Assembly (NCBI RefSeq): GCF_009834225.1
Contig: NZ_CP047176.1
Location: 1,488,001-1,552,000 of the forward strand
Origin: Rathayibacter sp. VKM Ac-2759
Lineage (GTDB): Bacteria; Actinomycetota; Actinomycetes; Actinomycetales; Microbacteriaceae
Direction of reading: 5' to 3'
DNA length: 64,000 nucleotides
A model generated the notes under the pieces. The model was not told where the DNA came from. It did not search any database and saw nothing but the letters and a program-made list of their open reading frames with translations. This document shows, piece by piece, positions 37,272-45,806 of this stretch. Position numbers and translations under genes: made by a program. Positions within the stretch are counted from its first letter, which is position 1, and each line of letters starts with the position of its first letter.

Positions 37272-38096
37272 AACAGGCAGGACGGCGGACTGAACCGGAT
37301 GACCCCGGCCCGCCGCGCACAGCAGAGCATCCCGGAGGACGGCGGCTCCGCCGTCGAGCGGACGCGCGGCACGCGGATCGACGAGGCCGCCGACTTCGGC
37401 GCCGCGACCGTCGTCGCCGTCGACGGCCCCGCGGGCAGCGGCAAGTCGAGCGTCTCGCGGGAGGCCGCGCGCCGCCTCGACTTCGAGTTCCTCGACACGG
37501 GCGCCGCCTACCGCGCGCTCGCGTGGCACGGTCTCGACATCGGTCTCGACTTCTCGGACCAGAACGCCGTCGTCGACGCGCTCGACGGCTTCGACTACTC
37601 CATCGGCACCGACCCCGAGACCTACTCGGTCTGGGTCGGGCGGACCGAGGTCACGGCCGCGATCCGGGAGCCGCGCGTCACCGCCCAGGTGTCGGCCGTG
37701 GCGAAGGTGCCCGAGGTGCGCCGGAGGATCACGCTGCTCTTCCGCCGCATCATCGGCGAGACCCGCAAGGCCGGGATCATCGTCGAGGGACGCGACATCA
37801 CCACGGTCGTCGCACCCACCGCTCCCGTCCGGATCCTGCTCACCGCGAGCGAAGAGGCTAGGATGGCGAGGCGTTCGCGCGAAGTCACCACGGAATCCGC
37901 TGAGGCTACGGGTCTGGCACTGCGGTCGAGGGACCGCGCCGACTCCCAGGTGGTCGACTTCATGAACGCCGCAGAAGGAGTCACTCTTCTCGACTCCACT
38001 CACCTCGACTTCGAGCAGACCGTCGATGCGGTCATCGCCGAGGTCCGATCTTCGAGAGCAAGGGCCGATCATGGCACAGGACACACGCGCCGGTGA
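37257..38096 (+). CDS. cmk: Cytidylate kinase
   Basis: This 279-residue enzyme phosphorylates CMP and dCMP. The P-loop GPAGSGKSS is at 57-65, later than the usual position near residue 10, so about 50 N-terminal residues are an unusual disordered extension beginning in a tandem repeat. Further family motifs are [13 protein letters not shown] and [15 protein letters not shown] 37389 in [13 protein letters not shown] context could be a shorter alternative start. It overlaps der by 26 nt. Confidence 0.92.
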   Translation: MSTEQNRQDGGLNRMTPARRAQQSIPEDGGSAVERTRGTRIDEAADFGAATVVAVDGPAGSGKSSVSREAARRLDFEFLDTGAAYRALAWHGLDIGLDFSDQNAVVDALDGFDYSIGTDPETYSVWVGRTEVTAAIREPRVTAQVSAVAKVPEVRRRITLLFRRIIGETRKAGIIVEGRDITTVVAPTAPVRILLTASEEARMARRSREVTTESAEATGLALRSRDRADSQVVDFMNAAEGVTLLDSTHLDFEQTVDAVIAEVRSSRARADHGTGHTRR

Positions 38097-39591
38097 CGAC
38101 GAGCTGAACTACCCGGACGACGACCTCGTGGAGCGCCTCGGCGACCTCGACGAGCAGCTCGCCGCCTCCCGCGCGCAGGCGCTGCGCAGCGGACTCCAGG
38201 ACTACGACCTCGACGACGAGGACCTGACCCTCCTCGAGTACGCGGGCGGCGACTCCGACGAGGTGATCTACCTGCCGGCGCTGCCGGTCGTGGCGATCGT
38301 CGGCCGCCCGAACGTCGGCAAGTCGGCGCTCGTGAACCGCATCCTCGGCCGCCGCGAGGCCGTCGTCGAGGACACCCCCGGTGTCACCCGTGACCGCGTC
38401 TCGTACAAGGCCGAGTGGCTCGACCGCGCGTTCACGATCGTGGACACCGGCGGCTGGGAGCCCGACGCCCGCGGCATCGACGCCTCCGTCGCGATGCAGG
38501 CCGAGATCGCGATCGACCTCGCCGACGCCGTGATCTTCGTCGTCGACGCGAACGTCGGCGCGACCGCGACCGACGAGCACGTCGTGAAGCTGCTGCGCAA
38601 GACCAAGAAGCCCGTCTTCCTCGCGGCCAACAAAGTCGACGACGCCCGTCAGGAGCCCAACGCCGCGTCGCTGTGGTCGCTCGGCCTCGGCGAGCCGTAC
38701 CCCGTCTCGGCCGTGCACGGCCGCGGTGTCGCCGACCTGCTCGACACGGTGCTGAAGAAGCTGCCCCTCGAGTCGGCCGTCGCCAAGCGCGAGATCGGCG
38801 GCCCCCGCCGCGTCGCGATCCTCGGCCGACCGAACGTCGGCAAGTCGAGCCTGCTGAACAAGGCCGCGGGGGAGGAGCGGGTCGTCGTCAACGAGCTCGC
38901 CGGCACCACCCGCGACCCGGTCGACGAGCAGGTCGAGATCGCCGGCAAGGTGTGGCGCTTCGTCGACACCGCCGGCATCCGCCGCCGCGTGCACCTCCAG
39001 CAGGGCGCCGACTTCTACGCGTCGCTGCGCACCTCGACCGCGCTCGAGAAGGCGGAGGTCGCGGTCGTCGTGATCGACGTCTCGCAGCCGATCTCGGAGC
39101 AGGACGTGCGGATCATCGACCTCGTCCTCGAGTCGGGTCGCGCCCTCGTCCTCGCCTTCAACAAGTGGGACCTCCTCGACGACGAGCGCCGCCGCTACCT
39201 CGAGCGCGAGATCGAGAAGGACCTCGCCCACGTGGCGTGGGCGCCGCGCGTCAACATCTCGGCCCGGACCGGACGCCACCTCGAGAAGCTGGTGCCCGCG
39301 CTCGAGCTCGCCCTCGAGTCGTGGGACACCCGCATCCCCACCGGCAAGTTCAACGCGTTCCTCGCGGAGCTCACGGCGGCGCACCCGCACCCGCTGCGCG
39401 GCGGCAAGCAGCCGCGCGTGCTGTTCGGCACGCAGGCGTCCTCGCGTCCGCCGACATTCGTGCTGTTCACGACCGGCTTCCTCGACCCGGGCTACCGCCG
39501 CTACATCCAGCGCCGCCTCCGCGAGATCTACGGATTCGAGGGGTCGCCGGTGAACGTCAACATGCGCGTCCGCGAGAAGCGGGTGCGCTGA
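38071..39591 (+). CDS. der: Ribosome biogenesis GTPase Der (EngA)
   Basis: The product has 506 residues with two tandem GTPase domains and a C-terminal KH-like domain, acting in 50S assembly. Both P-loops read GRPNVGKS (first at 78-85). The first G domain has [13 protein letters not shown] and NKVD; the second has DTAGIRRR and NKWD. An acidic N-terminal extension of about 70 residues is typical for actinobacteria. I chose ATG 38071 with a purine-rich stretch upstream; it lies inside the end of cmk. Confidence 0.96.
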   Translation: MAQDTRAGDDELNYPDDDLVERLGDLDEQLAASRAQALRSGLQDYDLDDEDLTLLEYAGGDSDEVIYLPALPVVAIVGRPNVGKSALVNRILGRREAVVEDTPGVTRDRVSYKAEWLDRAFTIVDTGGWEPDARGIDASVAMQAEIAIDLADAVIFVVDANVGATATDEHVVKLLRKTKKPVFLAANKVDDARQEPNAASLWSLGLGEPYPVSAVHGRGVADLLDTVLKKLPLESAVAKREIGGPRRVAILGRPNVGKSSLLNKAAGEERVVVNELAGTTRDPVDEQVEIAGKVWRFVDTAGIRRRVHLQQGADFYASLRTSTALEKAEVAVVVIDVSQPISEQDVRIIDLVLESGRALVLAFNKWDLLDDERRRYLEREIEKDLAHVAWAPRVNISARTGRHLEKLVPALELALESWDTRIPTGKFNAFLAELTAAHPHPLRGGKQPRVLFGTQASSRPPTFVLFTTGFLDPGYRRYIQRRLREIYGFEGSPVNVNMRVREKRVR

Positions 39592-39631
39592 GGGCTCCGG
39601 CTCTCGCCGGCCTGCTCCGGCTCGTCGTCCT

Positions 39632-39676
39632 GCGTCCGGCTCGCGGGGATCCTCGGATCCCGCGAGCCGGACGCAT
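39632..39676 (+). terminator. Strong terminator after der
   Basis: A roughly 20-bp hairpin (39632-39652 with 39655-39674, one bulged G) with a TC loop is followed by ATTTCT. It ends the long plus-strand cluster. Confidence 0.85.
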
Positions 39677-39776
39677 TTCTGCGCGCCGGCAGTGCCTGCG
39701 CCGGAGTCGATCCGTCACGAACGGTCGTCCGCGGCCGGCTGAGGCAGCCCGCCGTGACGGATCGGCCGGTTCCCGG

Positions 39777-40370
39777 TCAGCCCTGAGTGGCGAACGGCCA
39801 CCACGACGGCAGGAGGCGGCGGTAGGCGGCGAGGTACGTGTCGGGGGAGCGGGGCGCGGGGAGGCGCAGCCACTCCTCCATGAGGCCGGTCGAGCCCGCC
39901 GCGAGGAAGGACGCGGTCCCGTCGGCGAGGAAGGTGCCGAGGACCTCGCTCTCCGGGAGGTCGAGGGTGCCCGTCTCGAGCGTGGCGATCACCGCGGCGC
40001 GGAAGTGCACGGCGAGCATCGCGCGCAGTCCGGAGTCGCCGCCCGGTGAATCGAAGGCCCGCATGTACAGGTCGCGGTGGAGCTCGAGGTGCGCGAGGAT
40101 CCTCGCCGTGCCCTGGCGGATGGTCGTATCGGTGGCCGCTCCACCGCGGAGGGTGTCGAGGTAGTCGTCCCGGATCGCGTCGAGCTCGGCGTTGAGGGCG
40201 GCACAGAGCAGCTCGGCCGCCGAGGAGGCGTGCGCGTAGAAGGTGGAGCGGTTGACGCCTGCGCGATCGGTGATGTCGGAGATGGTGAGGCCGGACACCT
40301 CCCCGGCGGTGGCCAGGTCGATGATGGCTCGGTGCAGGGAGACCTGCGATCGCTTCTGCCGCGCGTCCAC
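39777..40370 (-). CDS. TetR family transcriptional regulator
   Basis: The 197-residue protein has an N-terminal TetR helix-turn-helix (VSGLTISDITDRAGVNRSTFYAHASSAAELL, about residues 25-57) and a helical ligand domain of the TetR_C type. I chose GTG 40370 because GGAGGA lies 7 nt upstream; a longer frame begins at 40421. It is monocistronic, between der and tRNA-Pro, with no obvious target gene beside it except its own promoter. Confidence 0.85.
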   Translation of the reverse strand: MDARQKRSQVSLHRAIIDLATAGEVSGLTISDITDRAGVNRSTFYAHASSAAELLCAALNAELDAIRDDYLDTLRGGAATDTTIRQGTARILAHLELHRDLYMRAFDSPGGDSGLRAMLAVHFRAAVIATLETGTLDLPESEVLGTFLADGTASFLAAGSTGLMEEWLRLPAPRSPDTYLAAYRRLLPSWWPFATQG

Positions 40371-40522
40371 TACTGCTTCCTCCGTCGTCCGCGCCACCCC
40401 CGCCGGTCCGGACGGACCCACGCGCTCCGTGATTCTACGGGCGCGGGCGGAGGCTCGTTTTCACTTCCGGGACCGCGATCCGCTAAGGTAGTCGAGTTGC
40501 CCGGGCCACGGTCCGGACTGCC

Positions 40523-40565
<43 letters not shown>

Positions 40566-40604
40566 GGTGAGTTGGAGCGGCAATATGGCTCGAAAACTAA
40601 ACAA

Positions 40605-40678
<74 letters not shown>

Positions 40679-40683
40679 CAAAA

Positions 40684-40717
40684 AGCCCTGGTGAGAGGTA
40701 ACTTTCACCAGGGCTTC
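40684..40717 (+). terminator. Terminator after tRNA-Pro
   Basis: AGCCCTGGTGA (40684-40694) pairs with TCACCAGGGCT (40705-40715). It is placed directly after the tRNA, as is usual for single actinobacterial tRNA genes. Confidence 0.75.
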
Positions 40718-40742
40718 GTCGTTTCTGGATGTGGTCACTGGC

Positions 40743-40849
40743 TGGTCCACTTGCTCGATCTGCTCGAGCCTTCCGCTGACTAAGTGGACCAATCCCTTTC
40801 GAGCTCGTCGCCCGTGGGGTGCACCAATAGGTGCCCATGAGGTGGACCA
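40743..40849. promoter_or_regulatory. Candidate integrase arm-type sites: GTGGACCA repeats
   Basis: TGGTCCACTT (40743-40752) and AAGTGGACCA (40782-40791) form a perfect 10-bp inverted pair 29 nt apart. A further GGTGGACCA is at 40841-40849. They lie between the tRNA attachment site and the integrase gene, where arm sites are expected. Confidence 0.5.
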
Positions 40850-40912
40850 GAATCCGGGCAGGCCGATGCTCCGGCCCGTTCTGGAAGGGTCGGAGCGGCT
40901 GTTCAGCGGTGG

Positions 40913-42103
40913 TCATAGGTGGGGTCCGTCGCGGCGGATTGGGTCCCTTCTCGTGGGTGCTGCGGAGAGGAACTGGTTGGCCTGTCTGGCGGCTTCGGCG
41001 AGGTGCCGGTGGTCGGGGTGCAGGTAGCCCTTGGTGGTCTCGATCGACTGGTGTCCAAGGATCTCTTGGAGCACGTGGAGGGCGATGCCGGCGTCGGCCA
41101 TCCAGGTTGCTCCGGTGTGGCGGAGCCCGTGGCGGGTGAGGTTGTCGAAGCCGAGCTTTGCCACGAGGTCGTCCCAGTGGGTTGCGTCGCGGACGGTGGC
41201 TGTGGTGAGGACTCCGCCGCGTGGCCCCCGCAGGAGCGGGTCGTCGGGCTTCTTGTCTGCGGTGAGACGCCCGAGAATCGGTTCGAGGGCGTCGAGCATC
41301 GGGACGGGGCGGTCTCGGCGACCTTTGGTCTGTTTGATGACGAGACCGCCTCTGCCGGGGTAGTGCTGGCGTCTGATCCAAACGATGCGGTTTTCCCAGT
41401 CCACGTCACCTGCCCGCAGTCCTGCGACTTCGGAACCGCGGGCTGCCAGGAGGGCGGCGAGCATGACGTGATCGGAGTAGGACTGGTGCACTTCCCCGCA
41501 GGCTGCCGCGAGCTTCTGCAACGTCTGGAGGTCTGGGAGCGCGTACTGTCGGAGCGCTCCGGTGGTCTGGGTGACGTTTTTGCCGAGGTTCCGGCGGGCG
41601 CGGTGCTTGGCGGGGTTGATGGAGATGAGGTCGTCGCGGACGGCTTCGTCTAGGACCCGGACGAGTGGGGCGATGGAGTTCTTGATGGTCGAGGCGGAGT
41701 GCTCCGTCTCCCAGGTGTCGATGGTGCGGTCGATCATTCCGGCGGTGATCTTCGCGACCCGGATGTGCCCGAGCGCTGGCAGTACGCGAAGCCGGAGCCC
41801 GGTGTCGTACAGCTCGGCGGTGGAGGTGGGGTCGAGGCCCCGCTGCCACCTCTCGCCGATCGAGGCCGCATAGTCGGCCAGCGTCACGGTGGTGTCGGTG
41901 CCGGTTTCGGTCGCCGCCCGCATCTGCTCGAAGAACTCCTCAACCTCCTCCGCAGTTCTTACATGGCTGACACGGCCGACTCGTTTATGAGTTGAGGGAT
42001 CGGTCCAGCGCACGCGAGCCCGATATCCATCGACGCGGCGCTCGACGTCGGTGGTGAGTTTCACTCCAACCGGCGGCATGCGGCGGTTGCGTGGATCAGC
42101 CAT
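40913..42103 (-). CDS. int: Tyrosine-type phage/ICE integrase
   Basis: This 396-residue recombinase has an N-terminal arm-binding region (1-70), a SAM-like core-binding domain (about 73-160) and a catalytic domain. Active-site residues are Arg 222 (ARGSEVAGLR), Lys 260, HGLRH with His 325 and Arg 328, His 351 (GHQS) and Tyr 360 (TTKGYLH). It should integrate and excise the element at tRNA-Pro. It lies next to the attachment site and overlaps the excisionase gene by 8 nt, so both are made from one mRNA. Confidence 0.95.
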   Translation of the reverse strand: MADPRNRRMPPVGVKLTTDVERRVDGYRARVRWTDPSTHKRVGRVSHVRTAEEVEEFFEQMRAATETGTDTTVTLADYAASIGERWQRGLDPTSTAELYDTGLRLRVLPALGHIRVAKITAGMIDRTIDTWETEHSASTIKNSIAPLVRVLDEAVRDDLISINPAKHRARRNLGKNVTQTTGALRQYALPDLQTLQKLAAACGEVHQSYSDHVMLAALLAARGSEVAGLRAGDVDWENRIVWIRRQHYPGRGGLVIKQTKGRRDRPVPMLDALEPILGRLTADKKPDDPLLRGPRGGVLTTATVRDATHWDDLVAKLGFDNLTRHGLRHTGATWMADAGIALHVLQEILGHQSIETTKGYLHPDHRHLAEAARQANQFLSAAPTRRDPIRRDGPHL

Positions 42104-42338
42104 GAGCCTGCTCGTTCGCTTTGACCCACGCGCGCACCGATGACGGGTTGTAGCGGGAGATGCCGCCGACCTGGAGAAACGGCGGCCCGACCTTCGCCCT
42201 GCGCCAACGCGAGAGCGTTGCCTGGGAGACGTTCAAGAACTCGGCGACGTCCCTGGCACACCACAGCGTTTCGACGTTGCCGATGCCGTCGTCAATCCTC
42301 GGTTGGACGTTCATCGTCGAGACTCGCGTAGAACTCAT
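42096..42338 (-). CDS. Excisionase-like helix-turn-helix protein
   Basis: An 80-residue protein with a MerR/AlpA-type winged helix: LWCARDVAEFLNVSQATLSRWRRAKVGPPFLQVGGISRYNPSSVRAWV. This fold is typical of recombination directionality factors beside integrases. MNVQPR (42314) is an alternative start. It overlaps the end of the DUF4913 gene by 47 nt at the longer start (23 nt at the shorter), and the integrase by 8 nt. Confidence 0.85.
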   Translation of the reverse strand: MSSTRVSTMNVQPRIDDGIGNVETLWCARDVAEFLNVSQATLSRWRRAKVGPPFLQVGGISRYNPSSVRAWVKANEQAHG

Positions 42339-42900
42339 CCTCAGCCGCCTGCCGTTTTGCGACGTCGGCGGTCACGAACGCTTCGAAGTCTGCCGAGCGG
42401 TCTGCGAGCACGACATCATCGATCGCGGGTCCGGGTTCCTCGCCGGGCCAGGTGGTCTGCCGAGTGGGGCGATCACGATCCAGGCGGGTCCCAGAAGCGG
42501 CAACCCAATCGCGGAGCCGTTGCCGAGTGTCAGCGAAGTCGCGATGCCACCCGAGAGGCGCAGACCCGTTCTGGTCGGGGTCGTAGGCGCACAGCCAATG
42601 CAGGTGCAGAGCCGACAGTTCCCACAGCAGTTCAGGGTGTCGGTACCAGAACGGTGGGATCACCGAAGCTGGAAGGCCGTACGTGCGACGGAGCCAGTGC
42701 ACCCATTGGTCGAGTTCGATCCATTCGGCGCCGGCTTCGTCGGCGGTGAGCAGATTCCAGTTCACCGGATGCGGCGGCTCGGCGATCAGGCCGGTGTCTA
42801 CCAGGCGATGCTTGTCGTAGTCGTCCTCATTGAGTTGGCGCGGCTCTGGTTCGTCGAACTCGGGAGCCTCGTTGATGTCCTCCATGGCTGTATTCCTCAC
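42292..42900 (-). CDS. DUF4913 domain protein
   Basis: The 202-residue acidic protein contains the DUF4913 core WNLLTADEAGAEWIELDQW and VHWLRRTYGLPASVIPPFWYRH, then ELLWELSALHLHWLCAYD (about 48-110). The family is common on actinobacterial mobile elements, with no known biochemical role. Its GTG overlaps the SSB stop (GTGA); MEDINEAP at 42885 is an alternative start. The second half is charged and probably flexible. Confidence 0.85.
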   Translation of the reverse strand: MRNTAMEDINEAPEFDEPEPRQLNEDDYDKHRLVDTGLIAEPPHPVNWNLLTADEAGAEWIELDQWVHWLRRTYGLPASVIPPFWYRHPELLWELSALHLHWLCAYDPDQNGSAPLGWHRDFADTRQRLRDWVAASGTRLDRDRPTRQTTWPGEEPGPAIDDVVLADRSADFEAFVTADVAKRQAAEDEFYASLDDERPTED

Positions 42901-43373
42901 AGCCCGATCGCGGGCGCGTTGTCCGGGGATGTTCGTCGAGCGTTTGCGTGTTCAGTTGCGGACCGGTCGGCGGGCTCGCGGTTAGGAGCGACTTGTTCGA
43001 CGGCGGTCGGGGCACGTCGTGTGCGGTCGACTTCGTAGGTGGTGCGGGCGAGGTCGTGACCGATCTTCTTGGCGACGAACTCTTCAACGTCGGTGCTCTG
43101 CCCGTCGCGCTCGCTCGTGTAGGGGTGGACGTATCCCTCGGCGACGAAGCTGTCGCCCTTGGCGAATCGTTCATGGGCTCGCTCGGCGGTGGCACGGAAC
43201 GCGACGAGATCGTGGAACGTCGGCTCTAGCCGGGTGAATGTCCCATCGGCTTCTCGGCGGAAGTGTTCCTGCCCGATCCGTGCGTAGAACCTCGCCTCAC
43301 CCTTGGACGTGTAGTTGAGCTGCGGATCGGACGCGATGAAGCCCGAGATGGACTGCTGAGTACGGATAGCCAT
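42897..43373 (-). CDS. Single-stranded DNA-binding protein, element-encoded
   Basis: A 158-residue OB-fold protein starting MAIRTQQSISGFIASDPQLNYTSKG, followed by ARFYARIGQE and FHDLVAFRATAERAHERFAKGDSFVAEGYV, which fit bacterial SSB. The C-terminus (NAPAIGL) lacks the acidic DDDIPF-type tip that recruits host partners. It probably coats the transferred strand. AGGAGGAG precedes the ATG. It heads the ssb-DUF4913-xis-int group. Confidence 0.85.
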   Translation of the reverse strand: MAIRTQQSISGFIASDPQLNYTSKGEARFYARIGQEHFRREADGTFTRLEPTFHDLVAFRATAERAHERFAKGDSFVAEGYVHPYTSERDGQSTDVEEFVAKKIGHDLARTTYEVDRTRRAPTAVEQVAPNREPADRSATEHANARRTSPDNAPAIGL

Positions 43374-43461
43374 CGGGCTCTCCTCCTGGTGTTCGTGGCG
43401 ACCGCCGGTGCGAGGTCGCTCGTATAAGGCAGGTGCACAGCAACGCCCAGGCGCGCTTTCG

Positions 43462-45249
43462 TCAGGAGCCGGCTGGGCGTCGTAGCCGCGCCTCGATGCC
43501 GGCCCGCTCCTCTTTGAGTTGGGCGCTATCAGGGCGCGAGGTCCAGGCCCGCAAGTCGGTGATGATTGGTGGCGCGGAGCGGAGCAGGGTGACGCCGGTG
43601 CCGAACGGCAAGGTGCGTATGCGGTCCGGCGGAAGGATCGGCACTCGGCGGATGGAGCGCTGGTTCGAGCGGCTGCCGTGGTCGCCGAGGGTCACGCTGT
43701 CGGTGTATTCGTCGCGTTCGCCGATGAGCGTGGAGAGGTCTTGGAGGTCACGAGAGTTGGAGGCGCCGCCAAGGATGATCTTCACGATGGACGCGTCCCA
43801 GATCGCACCGGCGGCGTTGTCCGACCATTTGTCCCGAGCTTGGGCCAGTGACTGAAGGACAGGCATAGTGGTGATGCCAGTGCCGCCGCCCTCCGCCATT
43901 AGCGTGGGCAGGGACGGTAACGGGGCGAGGTTGCCGATCTCATCGAGTGCGAGCAGCAAGGGTGGGTCGAGGCGTGCGCCGGGTGACCGCGCGGCGATGC
44001 GGCGAGCGGTCTCGATGAGGTCTTCAACGAGCGCTGCCACGAGTGCGGCGGATGCGCCGGCTCCGGCGCCGGTAGCGAGGAGATAGAGGGTGCCGCGTTC
44101 TCGGATGAACGTCTCGGGGTCGAAGCCTTCGCCGGGTCCGGGTGAGACGGCGTCGAGGACGCGGGGGTCAGCGAGGGCGCCGAGGGCGAGGGCGACGCCC
44201 TGCCAGATCGAATCGCGGGTCTTGGGGTCGGAGTCGATCATCGCCCCGAGGGAGTCCGCCCAGCCTGTCGCCGCTTGAGCACTGTTCGTGAGGATCGCGA
44301 CGGCTTCGGCGGCAGCCGTGGGGTCGAGGGTCCACCGGAACAGTTCTGATGGTGGCCGCTGGTCGAGGGCTGCGGCGTGGAGGAGCGCTTGGAGGGCGGT
44401 GCGGGTTTTGCCTTCCCAGAATCCGCCAGATTCGACTCCGCCGGACGAGAGTCCGGTGGCGGCGGCGAGGCCGGTGGCGCGGATCATCGCGGTTAGCGGG
44501 TCGTCGCAGCCGCGGATCGGTGACCAACGCATGCCTGCTGGGATGCCTTCGGCGAGGTGCTGGGGGTCGAACACGGCTATCGGGCGTCCGTCACGTTCCC
44601 GCGCGCGGAGAGTGGCGGTGAGGTTGTCTGGGCGTGTACTGGTGGTGACGACAGCGCCCGGCGCATCGAGGATGGCATTGATGACGAGGTGGAGGCCTTT
44701 GCCAGAGCGGGGTGGCCCGATGAGCAGGATTGAGTCCTCGACGCTGGCCCAAACATCTCGCCCCTTGGACGTGCCGATCCGGTAGCCCACATCGCCAGGG
44801 GCGGGTCTGTCGAGGGAGGGGCGGAGCGTAGATGCCCGGCGGAGAAGCGCCTTGGCTGAGGCAGCCTTGGTGACGTCGTGGGCGGTGGCGGTGCCGATCA
44901 GACGCCGCGGGTCGGCGTCGACCTTTCGGGTATGCCGTCGAAACCGGACCCACACCCAGGTCCCTGCGGTGGCGAGGCTCGCGAGCAGGATTACGGTCGT
45001 ACCCCAGTACACGATCGGACTGAGGCTGTGGGCGCCCAGCGCAGTGGCCGGGTCGCCCGGATTGGCGAGCACCGCCAATCCGGATGCTAGCCCCGATGCG
45101 GGTTGCGGCGTGCCGGAGAGGAACGCTGCCACGCTTCCGGCGGCACGCAGAATGAGCGCGACGCCGAAGATCCCCACCAACCCGATGAGTGCGGCGTTGG
45201 TCAGCTCATCGCCCACCGACCCACCCTGACGTTGCTGGGATGGGTTCAT
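43462..45249 (-). CDS. Type IV coupling protein (VirD4/TraG-type ATPase)
   Basis: The 595-residue protein has two N-terminal membrane helices (about 17-45 and 80-105), Walker A GPPRSGKG (in LLIGPPRSGKGLHLV) and Walker B LLLALDEIGNLAPLPSLP. It would bring the relaxase-DNA complex to the conjugation channel. It ends the transfer operon and its ATG overlaps the stop of the preceding gene by 4 nt. Good match to the T4CP family in length and order. Confidence 0.92.
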   Translation of the reverse strand: MNPSQQRQGGSVGDELTNAALIGLVGIFGVALILRAAGSVAAFLSGTPQPASGLASGLAVLANPGDPATALGAHSLSPIVYWGTTVILLASLATAGTWVWVRFRRHTRKVDADPRRLIGTATAHDVTKAASAKALLRRASTLRPSLDRPAPGDVGYRIGTSKGRDVWASVEDSILLIGPPRSGKGLHLVINAILDAPGAVVTTSTRPDNLTATLRARERDGRPIAVFDPQHLAEGIPAGMRWSPIRGCDDPLTAMIRATGLAAATGLSSGGVESGGFWEGKTRTALQALLHAAALDQRPPSELFRWTLDPTAAAEAVAILTNSAQAATGWADSLGAMIDSDPKTRDSIWQGVALALGALADPRVLDAVSPGPGEGFDPETFIRERGTLYLLATGAGAGASAALVAALVEDLIETARRIAARSPGARLDPPLLLALDEIGNLAPLPSLPTLMAEGGGTGITTMPVLQSLAQARDKWSDNAAGAIWDASIVKIILGGASNSRDLQDLSTLIGERDEYTDSVTLGDHGSRSNQRSIRRVPILPPDRIRTLPFGTGVTLLRSAPPIITDLRAWTSRPDSAQLKEERAGIEARLRRPAGS

Positions 45250-45806
45250 GGCAGCCGCCGAACGTGAACGGTGCCGGAGATTCGCCCGAGGAGCACAACC
45301 TCGCCGGTGCCGTCGCGTAGGACGGGGTCGAGGTGAGTCTTGTCGAGAAGGGTGCGGGCGCGGCCGGTCCAGGCGGCATCGGTGTGGGAAGCGATGACGG
45401 CGACGGCAACGTCCTCGCCCGGCACGTACCCGTCCGCTGTCACCTCGATCAGCTCGGGCGTTCGCGTCCTCGTGGCGTGCTTGCCGCCTTGTTTCCCCGA
45501 CTCGGGTGCTGCCGGTCCTGGCGTGATGCGCCGGCGGGTGCGGATGATGTCGGTGAACACGCTCCCGTCGGTCTCACGGACTTCGATGCGTACTGCGGTC
45601 GCCCGGGCTTCGCTGATGGCATCCAGCAGGGTTCCGAAACTGCTTCGCGTCCACGCCTGCCCGTCGGTCGGCGGCGGGAATGCGGTTCCGTCGACAGTGA
45701 CGTCCAGTTCGCCATCGTCAGTGACGGTGACGACCGCGCGCGGAAGCGCGATCGGGGTCTGCTCGGGTTCCTGCCAGGTCGAACGGCGGAGGGGCTTGCG
45801 GTGCAT
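45246..45806 (-). CDS. Hypothetical protein between VirB4 and VirD4 genes
   Basis: A 186-residue soluble protein starting MHRKPLRRSTWQEPEQTPIALPR. The N-terminal half has alternating strand/turn patterns (AVVTVTDDGELDVTVDGTAF); the middle is linker (PGPAAPESGKQGGKHATRTRTP); the C-terminal half (LIEVTADGYVPGEDVAVAVI...GRISGTVHVRRLP) is beta-rich. No family recognised. Tight overlaps (1 nt and 4 nt) with the VirB4 and VirD4 genes imply a transfer role. Confidence 0.75.
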   Translation of the reverse strand: MHRKPLRRSTWQEPEQTPIALPRAVVTVTDDGELDVTVDGTAFPPPTDGQAWTRSSFGTLLDAISEARATAVRIEVRETDGSVFTDIIRTRRRITPGPAAPESGKQGGKHATRTRTPELIEVTADGYVPGEDVAVAVIASHTDAAWTGRARTLLDKTHLDPVLRDGTGEVVLLGRISGTVHVRRLP

